NCBI RefSeq assembly: GCF_014646695.1
Contig: NZ_BMNT01000002.1
Location: 250,930 to 292,948 of the forward strand
Length of the DNA stretch: 42,019 nt
Origin: Sphaerisporangium melleum
GTDB taxonomy: Bacteria > Actinomycetota > Actinomycetes > Streptosporangiales > Streptosporangiaceae
Direction of reading: 5' to 3'
Each line of letters begins with the position of its first letter. The stretch's first letter is position 1. This document shows, piece by piece, positions 31,380 through 39,764 of the stretch. The notes beneath the pieces are model-generated. The model ran no database searches, had not been told where the DNA came from, and saw only the letters and a program-made list of their open reading frames with translations. Both the position numbers and the translations under genes were made by a program.

Positions 31380-32780
31380 TCAGATGATCGAGGTGCCGGG
31401 GAGCATGAGCCGGCGGGCGGCCTCGGTGACGGAGCCGGACAGCGACGGGTAGACCGCGAAGGTGTGCGCGATCTGGTCCACGGTCAGCCGGTGCTGGACG
31501 GCCAGCGACAGGGCGAGGATCAGCTCGGAGGCGCGCGGGGCCACCACGACGCCGCCGAGCACGATGCCGGTGTTCGGCCGGCAGAACAGCTTGACGAAGC
31601 CGTCGTGGAAGCCCTGCATCTTGGCGCGGGCGTTGGTGGCCAGCGGCAGCTTGACGACGTTCGCCTCGACCTCGCCGGCCTCGATCTGCCGCTCGGCGAT
31701 GCCCACGGCCGCGATCTCGGGGTCGGTGAAGATGGTCGAGGCGACGGTGGCCAGGCGCAGCGGCTGGACCGCCTCGCCCAGGGCGTGCCACACGGCGATG
31801 CGGCCCTGCATGGCGGCCACCGAGGCGAGCATGAGCACGCCGGTGCAGTCGCCCGCGGCGTACACGCCGGGGGCGGAGGTACGCGAGACCTTGTCGACCT
31901 GGATGAACCCGTGCCGGTCGAGGGTGACCCCGGCCTCCTCCAGGCCGATGCCGGAGGTGTTCGGGATCATGCCGACGGTCATCAGGCAGTGGCTGCCCTC
32001 GGCCGTCCGGCCGTCCTCCAGGGTGACGACGACGCCGTCCGCCGTGCGCTTGACCGACGACGCGCGGGACTTGCCCATGACGTTCATGCCGCGGCGCCGG
32101 TACACCTCTTCGAGCACCTCGGCGGCGTCGGCGTCCTCGTTGGGCATCATGCGGTCGCGCGAGGAGACGAGCGTGACCTGTGAGCCCAGCGAACGGTAGG
32201 CGCCGGCGAACTCCGCGCCGGTGACGCCGGAGCCCACGACGATCAGGTGCTCGGGCAGTTCGGGCAGGTCGTAGAGCTGGCGCCAGTTGAGCACCCGCTC
32301 GCCGTCCGGCTCGGCGCCGGGCAGGACCCGCGGGGTCGCGCCGGTGGCGATGATCACCACTTCGGCTGTGATCGTCTCGTCGCCGACCTGGACGAGCTGC
32401 GGACCGGCCAGGCGTCCGGTGCCGCGGACGACCCGCACGCCCTCGGCGGCGAGCCGGGCCGCGATGTCGGCGGACTGGTGGGCGGCGAGTTCCTTGACGC
32501 GCTCGTTCACCAGCGGCAGGTCCACCCGCACCCCGCCCACGTCGCCGTCGGCGCCGCCGGTGAAGTGCACGCCGAGGGACGAGGCGTCCAGCAGGGCCTG
32601 CTTGCGGACGGACGTGGCGATCATCGTCTTGGACGGCACGCAGTCGGTGAGCACGCAGGCTCCGCCGGGGCCTTCGCGTTCGACCACGGTGACCTCGGCC
32701 CCGAGCTGGGCGCCGACCAAGGCCGCCTCGTAACCGCCGGGCCCACCACCAATGATCACAATGCTCGTCACGTCCTCCAT
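31380..32780 (-). CDS. lpdA: Flavoprotein NAD(P)H-quinone reductase, LpdA-like
   Basis: The protein has 466 residues. FAD-binding GGGPGGYEAALVGAQLG (11-27) and the CVLTDC redox-type pair (C42, C47) put it in the pyridine nucleotide-disulfide family. The C-terminal HTFAVYPSLSGSVTEAARRL replaces the HxxxxE catalytic dyad of true dihydrolipoamide dehydrogenase, as in M. tuberculosis LpdA (Rv3303c), which reduces quinones rather than lipoamide. A second nucleotide fold is VVGSGVTGAEFAGAYRSLG. A GTG at 32771 is an alternative start; its GGAGG sits only 2 bases upstream, while the ATG at 32780 has a poor site. It ends 13 bases from the pentapeptide gene, facing it. Confidence 0.88.
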   Translation of the reverse strand: MEDVTSIVIIGGGPGGYEAALVGAQLGAEVTVVEREGPGGACVLTDCVPSKTMIATSVRKQALLDASSLGVHFTGGADGDVGGVRVDLPLVNERVKELAAHQSADIAARLAAEGVRVVRGTGRLAGPQLVQVGDETITAEVVIIATGATPRVLPGAEPDGERVLNWRQLYDLPELPEHLIVVGSGVTGAEFAGAYRSLGSQVTLVSSRDRMMPNEDADAAEVLEEVYRRRGMNVMGKSRASSVKRTADGVVVTLEDGRTAEGSHCLMTVGMIPNTSGIGLEEAGVTLDRHGFIQVDKVSRTSAPGVYAAGDCTGVLMLASVAAMQGRIAVWHALGEAVQPLRLATVASTIFTDPEIAAVGIAERQIEAGEVEANVVKLPLATNARAKMQGFHDGFVKLFCRPNTGIVLGGVVVAPRASELILALSLAVQHRLTVDQIAHTFAVYPSLSGSVTEAARRLMLPGTSII

Positions 32781-32977
32781 TGTCCCGCATAGCAAGGAGT
32801 GCGAGACGTGCGATACCCCGGCAACAACCCCGAAGACCAGTAAAAAGCTCGATTTCCCCCGAAAAACCCCTACGAATCCACGGGTGGTGACTCTCGTCAC
32901 CGGAAGAAGGCAGCGCCTCGGCCATGGTCGCGCGCGTGTTGCGACGGCGACGCCGGTCCTGCGCGCCGATCTTGGAT

Positions 32978-32994
32978 TAGGCTTGTGTGCCGTG
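32978..32994 (+). promoter_or_regulatory. Leaderless-type -10 element
   Basis: TAGGCT (32978-32983) lies 8 bases before the GTG of the next gene, with no ribosome site between; transcription should begin at or near the start codon. Confidence 0.45.
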
Positions 32995-33444
32995 CCGGTT
33001 TACGCCGCCTATGGCAGCAACATGGACCCCAAGCAGATGGCCCAGCGGGCCCCGCACTCACCCATGCGGGGTACGGGCTGGCTGCAGGGCTGGCGCCTCA
33101 CCTTCGGCGGGGAGGACGTCGGCTGGGAGGGCGCGCTGGCCACCATCGCCGAAGACCCCGCCGAGCAGGTCTTCGTCGTCCTGTACGACGTGCCCGAGTG
33201 GGACGAGGAGTCTCTCGACCAGTGGGAGGGCGCCGTGCTCGGGCTCTACCACAAGGTGCGGCTGCGGGTGGCCACCCTGGACGGCGAGGTCGTCGCCTGG
33301 TTCCACGTGCTGAACGACTACGAGGGGGGCCTGCCCTCGGCCCGCTACCTCGGCATCCTGGCCGACGCCGCGGAGAAGGCCGGCGCGCCCGACGACTACG
33401 TCGCCGACCTCCGCAACCGCCCCTGCACCTCCATCGGCTCCTGA
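32992..33444 (+). CDS. Gamma-glutamylcyclotransferase-like protein
   Basis: The protein has 150 residues. The phosphate/glutamyl-binding loop YAAYGSNMDP (YGSN, 7-10), the middle WRLTFGGEDVGWEGALATIAED and the LDQWEG box with the expected catalytic Glu follow the GGCT/AIG2-like family. Enzymes of this family release 5-oxoproline from gamma-glutamyl peptides; some members remain of unknown substrate. The GTG at 32992 is chosen for the leaderless -10 and because the fold begins at once. Confidence 0.88.
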   Translation: MPVYAAYGSNMDPKQMAQRAPHSPMRGTGWLQGWRLTFGGEDVGWEGALATIAEDPAEQVFVVLYDVPEWDEESLDQWEGAVLGLYHKVRLRVATLDGEVVAWFHVLNDYEGGLPSARYLGILADAAEKAGAPDDYVADLRNRPCTSIGS

Positions 33445-33472
33445 GTGTCACAGGACCCGAAGAGAGGCTGAC

Positions 33473-33784
33473 CTACGAGGCGCGCCTCTGCCCGTACTCC
33501 GTGACGGCAGCCAAGATCACGCTGACCGGCACGACGGCATCCTGTCCTGCCAGCGCCGCCTCCACCCACTCGCGGATCAGTGCGGTCGGCTTGACCCCGC
33601 GCGCCCGCGCACGCTCACGTACCTGATCCATTACCGGCTTGGGAAGCCGCAACGATGTCACGATCATGACTTCGTCGACCGGCACGGCCTCACGAGGCAC
33701 CGCCTTTTCCAGTTCGGCCGTCGTGTCATGCTCGTCGTAGTAGGCGGCAAGCTCATCGATCTTGTCCTGTGGCATCACCATCAC
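33473..33784 (-). CDS. Ribbon-helix-helix antitoxin, BrnA/CopG-like
   Basis: The protein has 103 residues from a GTG that overlaps the toxin stop (GTGA). Residues 39-85 are a ribbon-helix-helix (IVTSLRLPKPVMDQVRERARARG, TALIREWVEAAL), which binds DNA as a dimer. The N-terminal part (KIDELAAYYDEHDTTAELEKA) is acidic and may wrap the toxin. Gene order, toxin first and antitoxin second, is typical of BrnT/BrnA. It likely represses its own promoter. Confidence 0.8.
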   Translation of the reverse strand: MMVMPQDKIDELAAYYDEHDTTAELEKAVPREAVPVDEVMIVTSLRLPKPVMDQVRERARARGVKPTALIREWVEAALAGQDAVVPVSVILAAVTEYGQRRAS

Positions 33785-34077
33785 CTCGCCTTCTGCACGA
33801 AGAGTTTCCTTTCGCGCTGAGTCATGTCCCGTGCGGTGGCCACGTACCAGGCCTCCGACTCCGCGACGCTGTCAGCCAGTACAACGAGCAGGTAACGGCC
33901 CGCATCAGTGGTGCCGTAGACCAGAGTGCTGTCATCGCGGCCGAGTGCCTCCCATTGCGGCCGACTGAACACCACCTCTTCCACTTCCTCCGGCGTCACG
34001 CCATGTCGGGCGATGTGCTCCTCAGATCGTTCTGTCCACTGAATGGGCCTGTATCCCACGCCTTCATCGTAATACAT
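33781..34077 (-). CDS. BrnT-like toxin
   Basis: A 98-residue basic protein. PIQWTERSEEHIARHGVTPEEVEEVVF is the opening of BrnT-type toxins (a RelE-like fold), followed by short strands (DSTLVYGTTDAGRYLLVVLADSV) and a basic end (RDMTQRERKLFVQK). BrnT toxins cut RNA. Its ATG is 27 bases after the kynU stop on the same strand; no clear promoter in the gap, so a promoter inside kynU or read-through is needed. Family assignment is by pattern. Confidence 0.75.
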   Translation of the reverse strand: MYYDEGVGYRPIQWTERSEEHIARHGVTPEEVEEVVFSRPQWEALGRDDSTLVYGTTDAGRYLLVVLADSVAESEAWYVATARDMTQRERKLFVQKAR

Positions 34078-34104
34078 TCGCAGTACGAGTGCCCAACGCT
34101 GACG

Positions 34105-35286
34105 TCAGCCGGTGGCCAGGAGGTCGGCGAGGGTGGTGGCGGCCTGGTGGGCGTCCTGGTAGCGGACGTACAGCGGGGCGAAGCCGAAGCGCAGGACGTC
34201 CGGGGCACGGTAGTCGCCGATCACCTCACGGGCGGTCAGCTCGGCGACCAGGGCCTCGGCGTCCGGGTGCCGCAGCGACACCTGGTGGCCGCGCCGGTGG
34301 TCGCGCGGGGTGACCACCTCGACGGCGTCGCCGGTCAGTTCGTCCACGCACTCAATGAAGAACCCGGTCAGCGCCAGGCCCTTGGCCCGGACGTCCGCCA
34401 GGTCCACCTCGCGCCAGACGTCCAGTGCGGCGTCCAGGGCGAGCAGCGACAGGATGTCAGGGGTGCCGGCCCGGGCCCGGGCGATCCCGGGAGCCGGCGC
34501 GTACCTCGCCTCCATCGCGAACGGGTCGCGATGCCCGCCCCAGCCGGACAACGGCTGCCGGAACGATTCCTGCAGGGCGGCCGGCACGTAGATGAACGCC
34601 GGCGCGCCGGGGCCGCCGTTGAGGAACTTGTAGGTGCAGCCGACCGCGAGGTCCACCCCGAGCGCGTCCAGCTCGATCGGCAGCACGCCCACGCTGTGGC
34701 ACAGGTCCCAGACGATCTTCGCCCCTGCGGCGTGCGCCTTGGCCGTCGCCGCGGCCATGTCGTACAGCCGCCCGGTCCGGTAGTCCACGTGGTTGAGCAG
34801 CACGACCGCCGTCCGGTCGCTCAGCGCCTCGTCCAGCGCGTCCGGCGGCACCGGCCGCAGCACCGCGCCGGTCAGCTCGGCCGCCGACTCGGCGATGTAG
34901 CCGTCGGTGGGGAAGGTCGCGGCGTCCACCACGATCTCGTCGCGTCCCGGGTTCATCCGGACCGCCGCGACGAGGGCCTTGAAGAGGTTGACGCTGGTCG
35001 AGTCGGCCACGACGACCTGCCCGGGCGCGGCGCCGACCAGCGGGGCGATCTTCTCTCCGACCCGCTCCGGGGCCGTCCACCAGCCCTCCGGCCATGAGCG
35101 GATCAGGCGCCGCCCCCACTGCTCGCGGACGACGTGCTCCACCCGAGCCGCCACCCGCTTCGGCGGTGCGCCGAGCGAGTTGCCGTCGAGGTACACGACC
35201 GCGGGGTCGAGGTCGAACTCGTCCCTGACCTTCGCCAGCGCGTCTTCCGCGTCCAGCTTCGCCGCACGCTCGGCCAGGTCACTCAT
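34105..35286 (-). CDS. kynU: Kynureninase
   Basis: The protein has 393 residues. It splits kynurenine to anthranilate and alanine (or the 3-hydroxy form to 3-hydroxyanthranilate) with PLP. YLDGNSLGAPPKRV, the PLP site VGCTYKFLNGGPG with K220, DLCHSVGV with the pyridine-contacting Asp and SGWGGHRDPF are all present. ATG at 35286 has GGAGG 8 bases upstream; a GTG at 35301 would lie on the ribosome site. It is divergent from the MarR-P450 pair, across a palindromic operator. No kynA or kynB lies in the window. Confidence 0.94.
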   Translation of the reverse strand: MSDLAERAAKLDAEDALAKVRDEFDLDPAVVYLDGNSLGAPPKRVAARVEHVVREQWGRRLIRSWPEGWWTAPERVGEKIAPLVGAAPGQVVVADSTSVNLFKALVAAVRMNPGRDEIVVDAATFPTDGYIAESAAELTGAVLRPVPPDALDEALSDRTAVVLLNHVDYRTGRLYDMAAATAKAHAAGAKIVWDLCHSVGVLPIELDALGVDLAVGCTYKFLNGGPGAPAFIYVPAALQESFRQPLSGWGGHRDPFAMEARYAPAPGIARARAGTPDILSLLALDAALDVWREVDLADVRAKGLALTGFFIECVDELTGDAVEVVTPRDHRRGHQVSLRHPDAEALVAELTAREVIGDYRAPDVLRFGFAPLYVRYQDAHQAATTLADLLATG

Positions 35287-35409
35287 TTCCGTATCCTCCA
35301 CCGCCGACTCGCCGTTTCCCCTCGAACGTTACGCAATCCCCCCGTTGCCGGACATCTCCCCCCACCGGTTCGGTCATGACGATTGCCGGGGGCCGTGCAT
35401 CGGCGTAGC

Positions 35410-35435
35410 GTTCGTCAAGTACGAACTTTACGAAC
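35410..35435. promoter_or_regulatory. Operator of the kynU / MarR-P450 divergent region
   Basis: GTTCGT-CAAGT-ACGAAC (35410-35426) is a perfect 17-base dyad, with a third half site ACGAAC at 35430-35435, 9 bases after the second. It ends 18 bases before the MarR-type ATG at 35454, the usual position for self-regulation by a MarR protein. Confidence 0.6.
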
Positions 35436-35453
35436 GGGACAAGGTTGATTCCG

Positions 35454-35915
35454 ATGGAGCCGCAGGAACGTGAGTTCATCGACCGGATGGGCCTGGTGAT
35501 GGAGCGCCTGGGTGGAACGCGGACGATGGGCCGGCTGTACGCGTGGCTCCTGATCTGCGACCCACCGGACCAGTCCCTCACGGATCTGGCGGCGGAGCTC
35601 GGCGTCAGCAAGACCGCGGTCAGCACGGTCGCCCGGCAACTGGAGTCGGGCGGAATGATCGAGCACGCGCCCACACCGAACCGCGAGCACCGCTATCGCG
35701 TGGTCGCCGGCGGCTGGGCGCAAGCCATGCGGGTGCAGTTCGACGGGGTACGGCGGAGCCTCGAGACCCTGGACTTCGGGCTGTCCATCGTCGGCGACGA
35801 CCGTCCCGAGCAGCGCACCAGACTGGAAGAGACCCGCGACTTCTTCGCCTTCACCGTGCAGGACGCGGACGACTTCCTCAAGCGCTGGCAGGACTACCGC
35901 GACCGATCCGGCTGA
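35454..35915 (+). CDS. MarR/GbsR-type regulator
   Basis: The protein has 153 residues. Winged helix at about 25-85: RLYAWLLICDPPDQSLTDLAAELGVSKTAVSTVARQLESGGMIEHAP with basic wing NREHRYRVV. The rest is two helices for dimer formation. The ATG at 35454 has AAGG 10 bases upstream; a TTG at 35445 is an alternative. It is 70 bases ahead of the P450 gene, same strand. It probably binds the 17-base dyad upstream and may act on the P450 gene and kynU. Confidence 0.85.
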   Translation: MEPQEREFIDRMGLVMERLGGTRTMGRLYAWLLICDPPDQSLTDLAAELGVSKTAVSTVARQLESGGMIEHAPTPNREHRYRVVAGGWAQAMRVQFDGVRRSLETLDFGLSIVGDDRPEQRTRLEETRDFFAFTVQDADDFLKRWQDYRDRSG

Positions 35916-35985
35916 GAACCCGGAGATCGCCGGAGGTTCCGAAACCCGTTCGACCGAGCATCGAGCCAGGACCAAGGGAGAGGCG

Positions 35986-37188
35986 ATGACCAGCTTCATC
36001 GAGCGGTACCACGTTCCCGAACAACACTTCTGGGTGCGCGGATCCCGGTCCGGTCCGCCGGTGGAGTACGACGCCGGCACCGGCCTGTGGAGCGTCTACG
36101 GCTACCCGGAACTACGGGAGGCCCTCAACGACCCCGTCACGTTCTCCTCCGACACCATGCGGGTGGTCCCCAAGGAGATGCTGCCGGAGAGCGAGGACTT
36201 CTCACTGTCCGGCTTTCTCACCCAGATCGACCCGCCCGAGCACACCAAACTGCGCAAGCTGGTCAGCAGCGCCTTCACCCGCAAGGTCGTCGCCGACCTG
36301 GAGCCGAGGATCGCCGACCTCACCCACGAACTCCTCGACGCCGCCCGCGAACGCGGCGGCCACCTGGAGCTCGTGACCGATCTGGCCTACCCGCTTCCCG
36401 TCACCGTCATCGCCGAACTGCTCGGTGTGCCGAGCAGCGACCGCGACCTGTTCCGGCAGTGGGCCAACGCGTTGTTCGAGCGTGACACGCAGGTCTCGCT
36501 CAACAAGTCCACCGAGGAGCAGCGGCAGGACCTGCAGGCGGCGCTGACGCCGCTCAAGGAGATGACCGACTACCTCGGCACCCACGCCGCCGAACGCCGG
36601 CGGCAGCCGCGCGCCGACCTGCTCACCAGGCTGGTCGAGGCCGAAGTGGACGGCGAACGCCTGCCCGACCGGCAGGTGGTCAACTTCGCGATGATCCTCC
36701 TGCTCGCCGGGCACGTCACCACGACGATGCTCCTCGGCAACACGGTGCTGTGCCTGGATGCCTTCCCCGAGCAGCAGGCCAGAGCCCGCGCCGACCGCGC
36801 CTCGATCCCCGCCGTCATCGAGGAGTCGCTCCGCTTCCTCACCCCGTTCGCCGCCGTCACCCGCGCCACCACCCGCGAGGTCGAACTCGGCGGAGAGACC
36901 ATCCCGGCCGACCGCCTGGTCATGCTCTGGCTCGGAGCGGCGAACCGGGACCCGCGCCAGTTCTCCGACCCCGACGTGTTCGCCCCCGGCCGCGACCCCA
37001 ACCCGCACCTCGGCTTCGGCCACGGCATCCACTTCTGCCTGGGCGCTCCCCTGGCCCGGCTGGAGGGCCGCGTCGCGCTGAACATCCTCCTCGACCGGTA
37101 CGACCCACTGCGCACCGACCCCGACGACCCCGTGGCCTTCATCCCCACCCCCACCATGACCGGAGTCCGCCACCTCCCCCTCCGCTGA
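35986..37188 (+). CDS. Cytochrome P450
   Basis: The protein has 400 residues, soluble bacterial type. Heme ligand C351 in FGHGIHFCLGAPLARLE; K-helix ESLR with E280 and R283; I-helix AGHVTTT at 241-247, where the usual acid before the Thr (AGxE/D-T) is replaced by V244. Substrate loops (YPELREALNDPVTFSS) are normal. No ferredoxin or reductase gene is near, so it must use general partners. It sits behind a MarR-type gene and next to kynU. Substrate unknown. The ATG has GGGAGAGG 3 bases upstream. Confidence 0.93.
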   Translation: MTSFIERYHVPEQHFWVRGSRSGPPVEYDAGTGLWSVYGYPELREALNDPVTFSSDTMRVVPKEMLPESEDFSLSGFLTQIDPPEHTKLRKLVSSAFTRKVVADLEPRIADLTHELLDAARERGGHLELVTDLAYPLPVTVIAELLGVPSSDRDLFRQWANALFERDTQVSLNKSTEEQRQDLQAALTPLKEMTDYLGTHAAERRRQPRADLLTRLVEAEVDGERLPDRQVVNFAMILLLAGHVTTTMLLGNTVLCLDAFPEQQARARADRASIPAVIEESLRFLTPFAAVTRATTREVELGGETIPADRLVMLWLGAANRDPRQFSDPDVFAPGRDPNPHLGFGHGIHFCLGAPLARLEGRVALNILLDRYDPLRTDPDDPVAFIPTPTMTGVRHLPLR

Positions 37189-37209
37189 CCCGCCCGCCGG
37201 CGGCACGAC

Positions 37210-37252
37210 TCCACCGAGAGGCGCGGTTTCCGAAGCGACGCCTCTCGGAGGA
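37210..37252. terminator. Bidirectional hairpin between P450 and RDD genes
   Basis: CCGAGAGGCG (37214-37223) and CGCCTCTCGG (37239-37248) are exact inverted repeats with a 15-base loop; three more pairs (TCC/GGA) extend it across one A-A mismatch. It lies between two convergent genes. Confidence 0.75.
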
Positions 37253-37298
37253 ATCTTCAGCGGCGTTCAGGCGGCTCGCATGGTGTCCGCCCGAAAGA

Positions 37299-37928
37299 TC
37301 ACCTACTCCAGGCGAGGAAGAGGAAGGCTCCGGCGAGAAGGACTATCAGGCCTAGGCCGACGAAGAGGGCGATGCCGGGTCCGCGTCCTCGGGAGCCTGC
37401 CGAGATGTCGATGACGATGCTGCCGGCCAGGACGTCGTGCAAGCAGCGCTTGCGCGGAGCGAAGATCCATAGTGCGTCCACCAGGCCGACCATCACGCCC
37501 ACGTAGGGCACCGCGGTGGCTCCGGCGTAGATCAGCGCTCGTACCCCGGCCCGGCCTGCCGTCAGCCGCCCGCCGTCGGCGGCGACCACCTTCAGCCGGC
37601 ACAGCCGCTTGCCGACGGTCTGCCCCCACAGCGCGTGCGAAAGCCAGAAGTAGAGCACCCACAGCACGATGAGCGTGAGGTCGAGGTACCAGTACGGGTT
37701 TCCGGCGTAGGGGTTGGACCAGAAGGTCTGCAGGATCGAGTCGTACTCCGCGTCCGGTCCGTAGGCGACGCCGGCCGATTCCGCGGAGGTGTCGCCGACC
37801 GGGGAGTTCAGCGCGGTTCTGACAGCAGCCCCGGCCACGACGAGGATCACGCTGTCGATGAGAAACGCGCCCAGCCGGTGCCGCCGGGCCGCGACCGCCG
37901 TCTGGGCGGCGGCATCCAGGAAAGTCAC
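37299..37928 (-). CDS. RDD-family membrane protein
   Basis: The protein has 209 residues from a GTG with GGGAG 9 bases upstream; ATGs at 37964 and 37991 would add 12 or 21 residues with no family support. RDD proteins have Arg-Asp-Asp-type residues and three or four membrane helices. Here: RLGAFLIDSVILVVAGAAVR (RDD-like first helix with D), YLDLTLIVLWVLYFWLSHALWG, TVGKRLCRLKVV, the loop ALIYAGATAVPYVGVMVGLVDALWIF, and RKRCLHDVLAGSIVI with the conserved H-D. The tail ends in a further helix. Function unknown; some RDD proteins are ion transporters. Confidence 0.82.
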   Translation of the reverse strand: MTFLDAAAQTAVAARRHRLGAFLIDSVILVVAGAAVRTALNSPVGDTSAESAGVAYGPDAEYDSILQTFWSNPYAGNPYWYLDLTLIVLWVLYFWLSHALWGQTVGKRLCRLKVVAADGGRLTAGRAGVRALIYAGATAVPYVGVMVGLVDALWIFAPRKRCLHDVLAGSIVIDISAGSRGRGPGIALFVGLGLIVLLAGAFLFLAWSR

Positions 37929-38049
37929 CGCGCAAGTCTCCCAGCAGTCGACTTGTCGCGACATAGCGATTCGATCACCGTTCGGCGCCATAAGTCATGC
38001 GATGAAGAACTGACATGACAGCGCGGTGAACGGTGGTCAAGATGGCGGC

Positions 38050-38868
38050 ATGACGGGGGAGATGTGGGTGCGCGAGGCGGTGCGGAACAACGCCGGGTGG
38101 TGTGACGCGGTGTGCCGGGCGCACGGGATGCCGGGGACGTTCACCGAGACGGTGTGGGCGAACCCGCGCCGGTCGCCGCCGCTGTACCCGGACGCGGTCA
38201 CCCTCTCCCCCGACGCGTCCGCCGAGGAGGTGCTGGCGGCCATCGACCTGGTTTCCGCCGAACCGTCGGTGAAGGACGGGTACGCCCAGCTCGACCTGAG
38301 CGATGCGGGCTTCCGGGTGCTGTTCGACGCGCAGTGGATCATGAGGCCGGCCGCGATCGAGGACAAGGACGCGGTGGCCGCGGAGAACACTGAAGGCGCC
38401 GTCATGGGATCACAGGCGGCCGCCGGGCACGCTGTCGGGAAGGCGCGAGCGGCCACGGGTGGCGTCGTCGCGGAGTCGCGGGCGGCCACGGGGGATGTGG
38501 TGGTCTGGGGGACGGTCGGCGGGGCGGAGGAACTGCGCGAGTGGGAGGGCAGTCTGCTCGGCGAGTACGACGGGGTGCTGTTCCCGGCCGCGCTGCTCGG
38601 CGAGCCCGCCGTGACGTTGCTCGCCGGGCGCATCGAGGGGGACGTCGTGTGCGGGGCGGCGCTGAACACCAGTGGGCGGGTGGTCGGCGTGTCGAACGTG
38701 TTCGCCTCCGGGTGCGACATGGACGCCGCCTGGGCAGGCGCCGTGGCCATGGCGGGTGCCCTCTTCCCGGCCCGTCCGATGGTCGGCTACGAACATCCCG
38801 GCGACCTCGGTCCCGCCCTCGCCCAGGGCTTCACACCGATCGGCCCGCTGCGCATCTGGCTACGGTGA
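38050..38868 (+). CDS. Hypothetical protein, possibly distantly GNAT-like
   Basis: The protein has 272 residues from the ATG at 38050 (GTG at 38026 and ATG at 38062 are alternatives; none has a strong ribosome site). The N-terminal half (NAGWCDAVCRAHGMPGTFTE.., SPPLYPDAVTLSPDAS, SVKDGYAQLDLSDAGFRVLFDAQWIM) and C-terminal half (VGVSNVFASG..AVAMAGALFPARPMVGYEHPG...GFTPIGPLRIWL) look like one fold, with the end reminiscent of GNAT acyltransferases. Between them lies a low-complexity Ala/Gly/Glu stretch with an internal repeat (RAATGGVV / RAATGDVV). Not recognised with confidence. Confidence 0.65.
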   Translation: MTGEMWVREAVRNNAGWCDAVCRAHGMPGTFTETVWANPRRSPPLYPDAVTLSPDASAEEVLAAIDLVSAEPSVKDGYAQLDLSDAGFRVLFDAQWIMRPAAIEDKDAVAAENTEGAVMGSQAAAGHAVGKARAATGGVVAESRAATGDVVVWGTVGGAEELREWEGSLLGEYDGVLFPAALLGEPAVTLLAGRIEGDVVCGAALNTSGRVVGVSNVFASGCDMDAAWAGAVAMAGALFPARPMVGYEHPGDLGPALAQGFTPIGPLRIWLR

Positions 38869-38928
38869 AACGCCCGGCTCATGGCGAGAGGGCGGGGATG
38901 ACGGGTACTGAAGCGGACATCAGGGCTG

Positions 38929-38945
38929 TAGCCTCGGTGAGCGTG
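38929..38945 (+). promoter_or_regulatory. Leaderless-type -10 element before the nucleoside phosphorylase gene
   Basis: TAGCCT (38929-38934) lies 8 bases before the GTG at 38943, same geometry as at 32978. It supports this GTG rather than the ATG at 38898. Confidence 0.35.
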
Positions 38946-39746
38946 AGCAATGACGCTTATTCACTGGCCGCGGAGGCGGCGGGGGCGCTGAAAGCCCTCA
39001 CCGGGGTGGAGTCCTTCGATGTCGCGCTGGTCATGGGGTCGGGCTGGGTCCCGGCCGCCGACGCCATCGGGACGACGATCGCCGAGCATGCTGTGACCGA
39101 GTTGCCCGGGTTCACCGCGCCTGCCGTGGCGGGGCACGCCGGCCGGGTGCGGGCGGTCGAGACCGAGTCGGGTCGCAAGGCGCTGATCTTCCTGGGCCGC
39201 ACCCACCTGTACGAGGGCCGGGGCGTCGAGCCGGTGGTGCACGGCATGCGTACCGCCGTCGCGGCCGGGGCCGGCACGGTCGTGCTGACCAACGCGGCGG
39301 GCGGGCTGCGGCCCGAGACGCAGAACGTCGGCGACCCGGTGCTGATCAGCGACCACATCAACCTGACCGGCGCCAACCCGATCACGGGCGCGACCTTCAT
39401 CGACCTGACCGAGGTGTACTCGCGGCGGCTGCGCGAGCTGGCGCGCGAGGCCGACCCGTCACTGACCGAGGGCGTCTACGTCGCCTTCCGCGGCCCGACG
39501 TACGAGACCCCGGCCGAGATCCGCATGCTGCGCACGCTGGGCGGCGACCTGGTGGGCATGTCCACCGTCCTGGAGGCGATCGCCGCCCGGGAGGCCGGGG
39601 CCGAGGTGCTGGGCATCTCGCTGGTGACCAACCCCGGGGCCGGCCTGGTGGGCGAGCCGCTGAACCACGAGGAGGTCCTGGAGGTCGGCCGCGTGACGGC
39701 GGCCCGCATGGGCCTCCTGCTGGCCAAGGTCGTCAACAAGCTCTAG
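38943..39746 (+). CDS. Purine nucleoside phosphorylase
   Basis: The protein has 267 residues from GTG 38943, the usual length for trimeric PNP (M. tuberculosis DeoD is 268). Motifs: VMGSGW (phosphate loop), GRTHLYEGRG, LTNAAGGLRPE, FRGPTYETPAEIRMLRTLGGDLVGMSTV (base/ribose contacts) and SLVTNPGAG. It cleaves purine nucleosides to base and ribose-1-phosphate. The phosphosugar mutase that follows could turn ribose-1-phosphate to ribose-5-phosphate. The ATG at 38898 would add 15 residues. Confidence 0.93.
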   Translation: MSNDAYSLAAEAAGALKALTGVESFDVALVMGSGWVPAADAIGTTIAEHAVTELPGFTAPAVAGHAGRVRAVETESGRKALIFLGRTHLYEGRGVEPVVHGMRTAVAAGAGTVVLTNAAGGLRPETQNVGDPVLISDHINLTGANPITGATFIDLTEVYSRRLRELAREADPSLTEGVYVAFRGPTYETPAEIRMLRTLGGDLVGMSTVLEAIAAREAGAEVLGISLVTNPGAGLVGEPLNHEEVLEVGRVTAARMGLLLAKVVNKL

Positions 39747-39764
39747 TGCGATGACCGTACGGCT

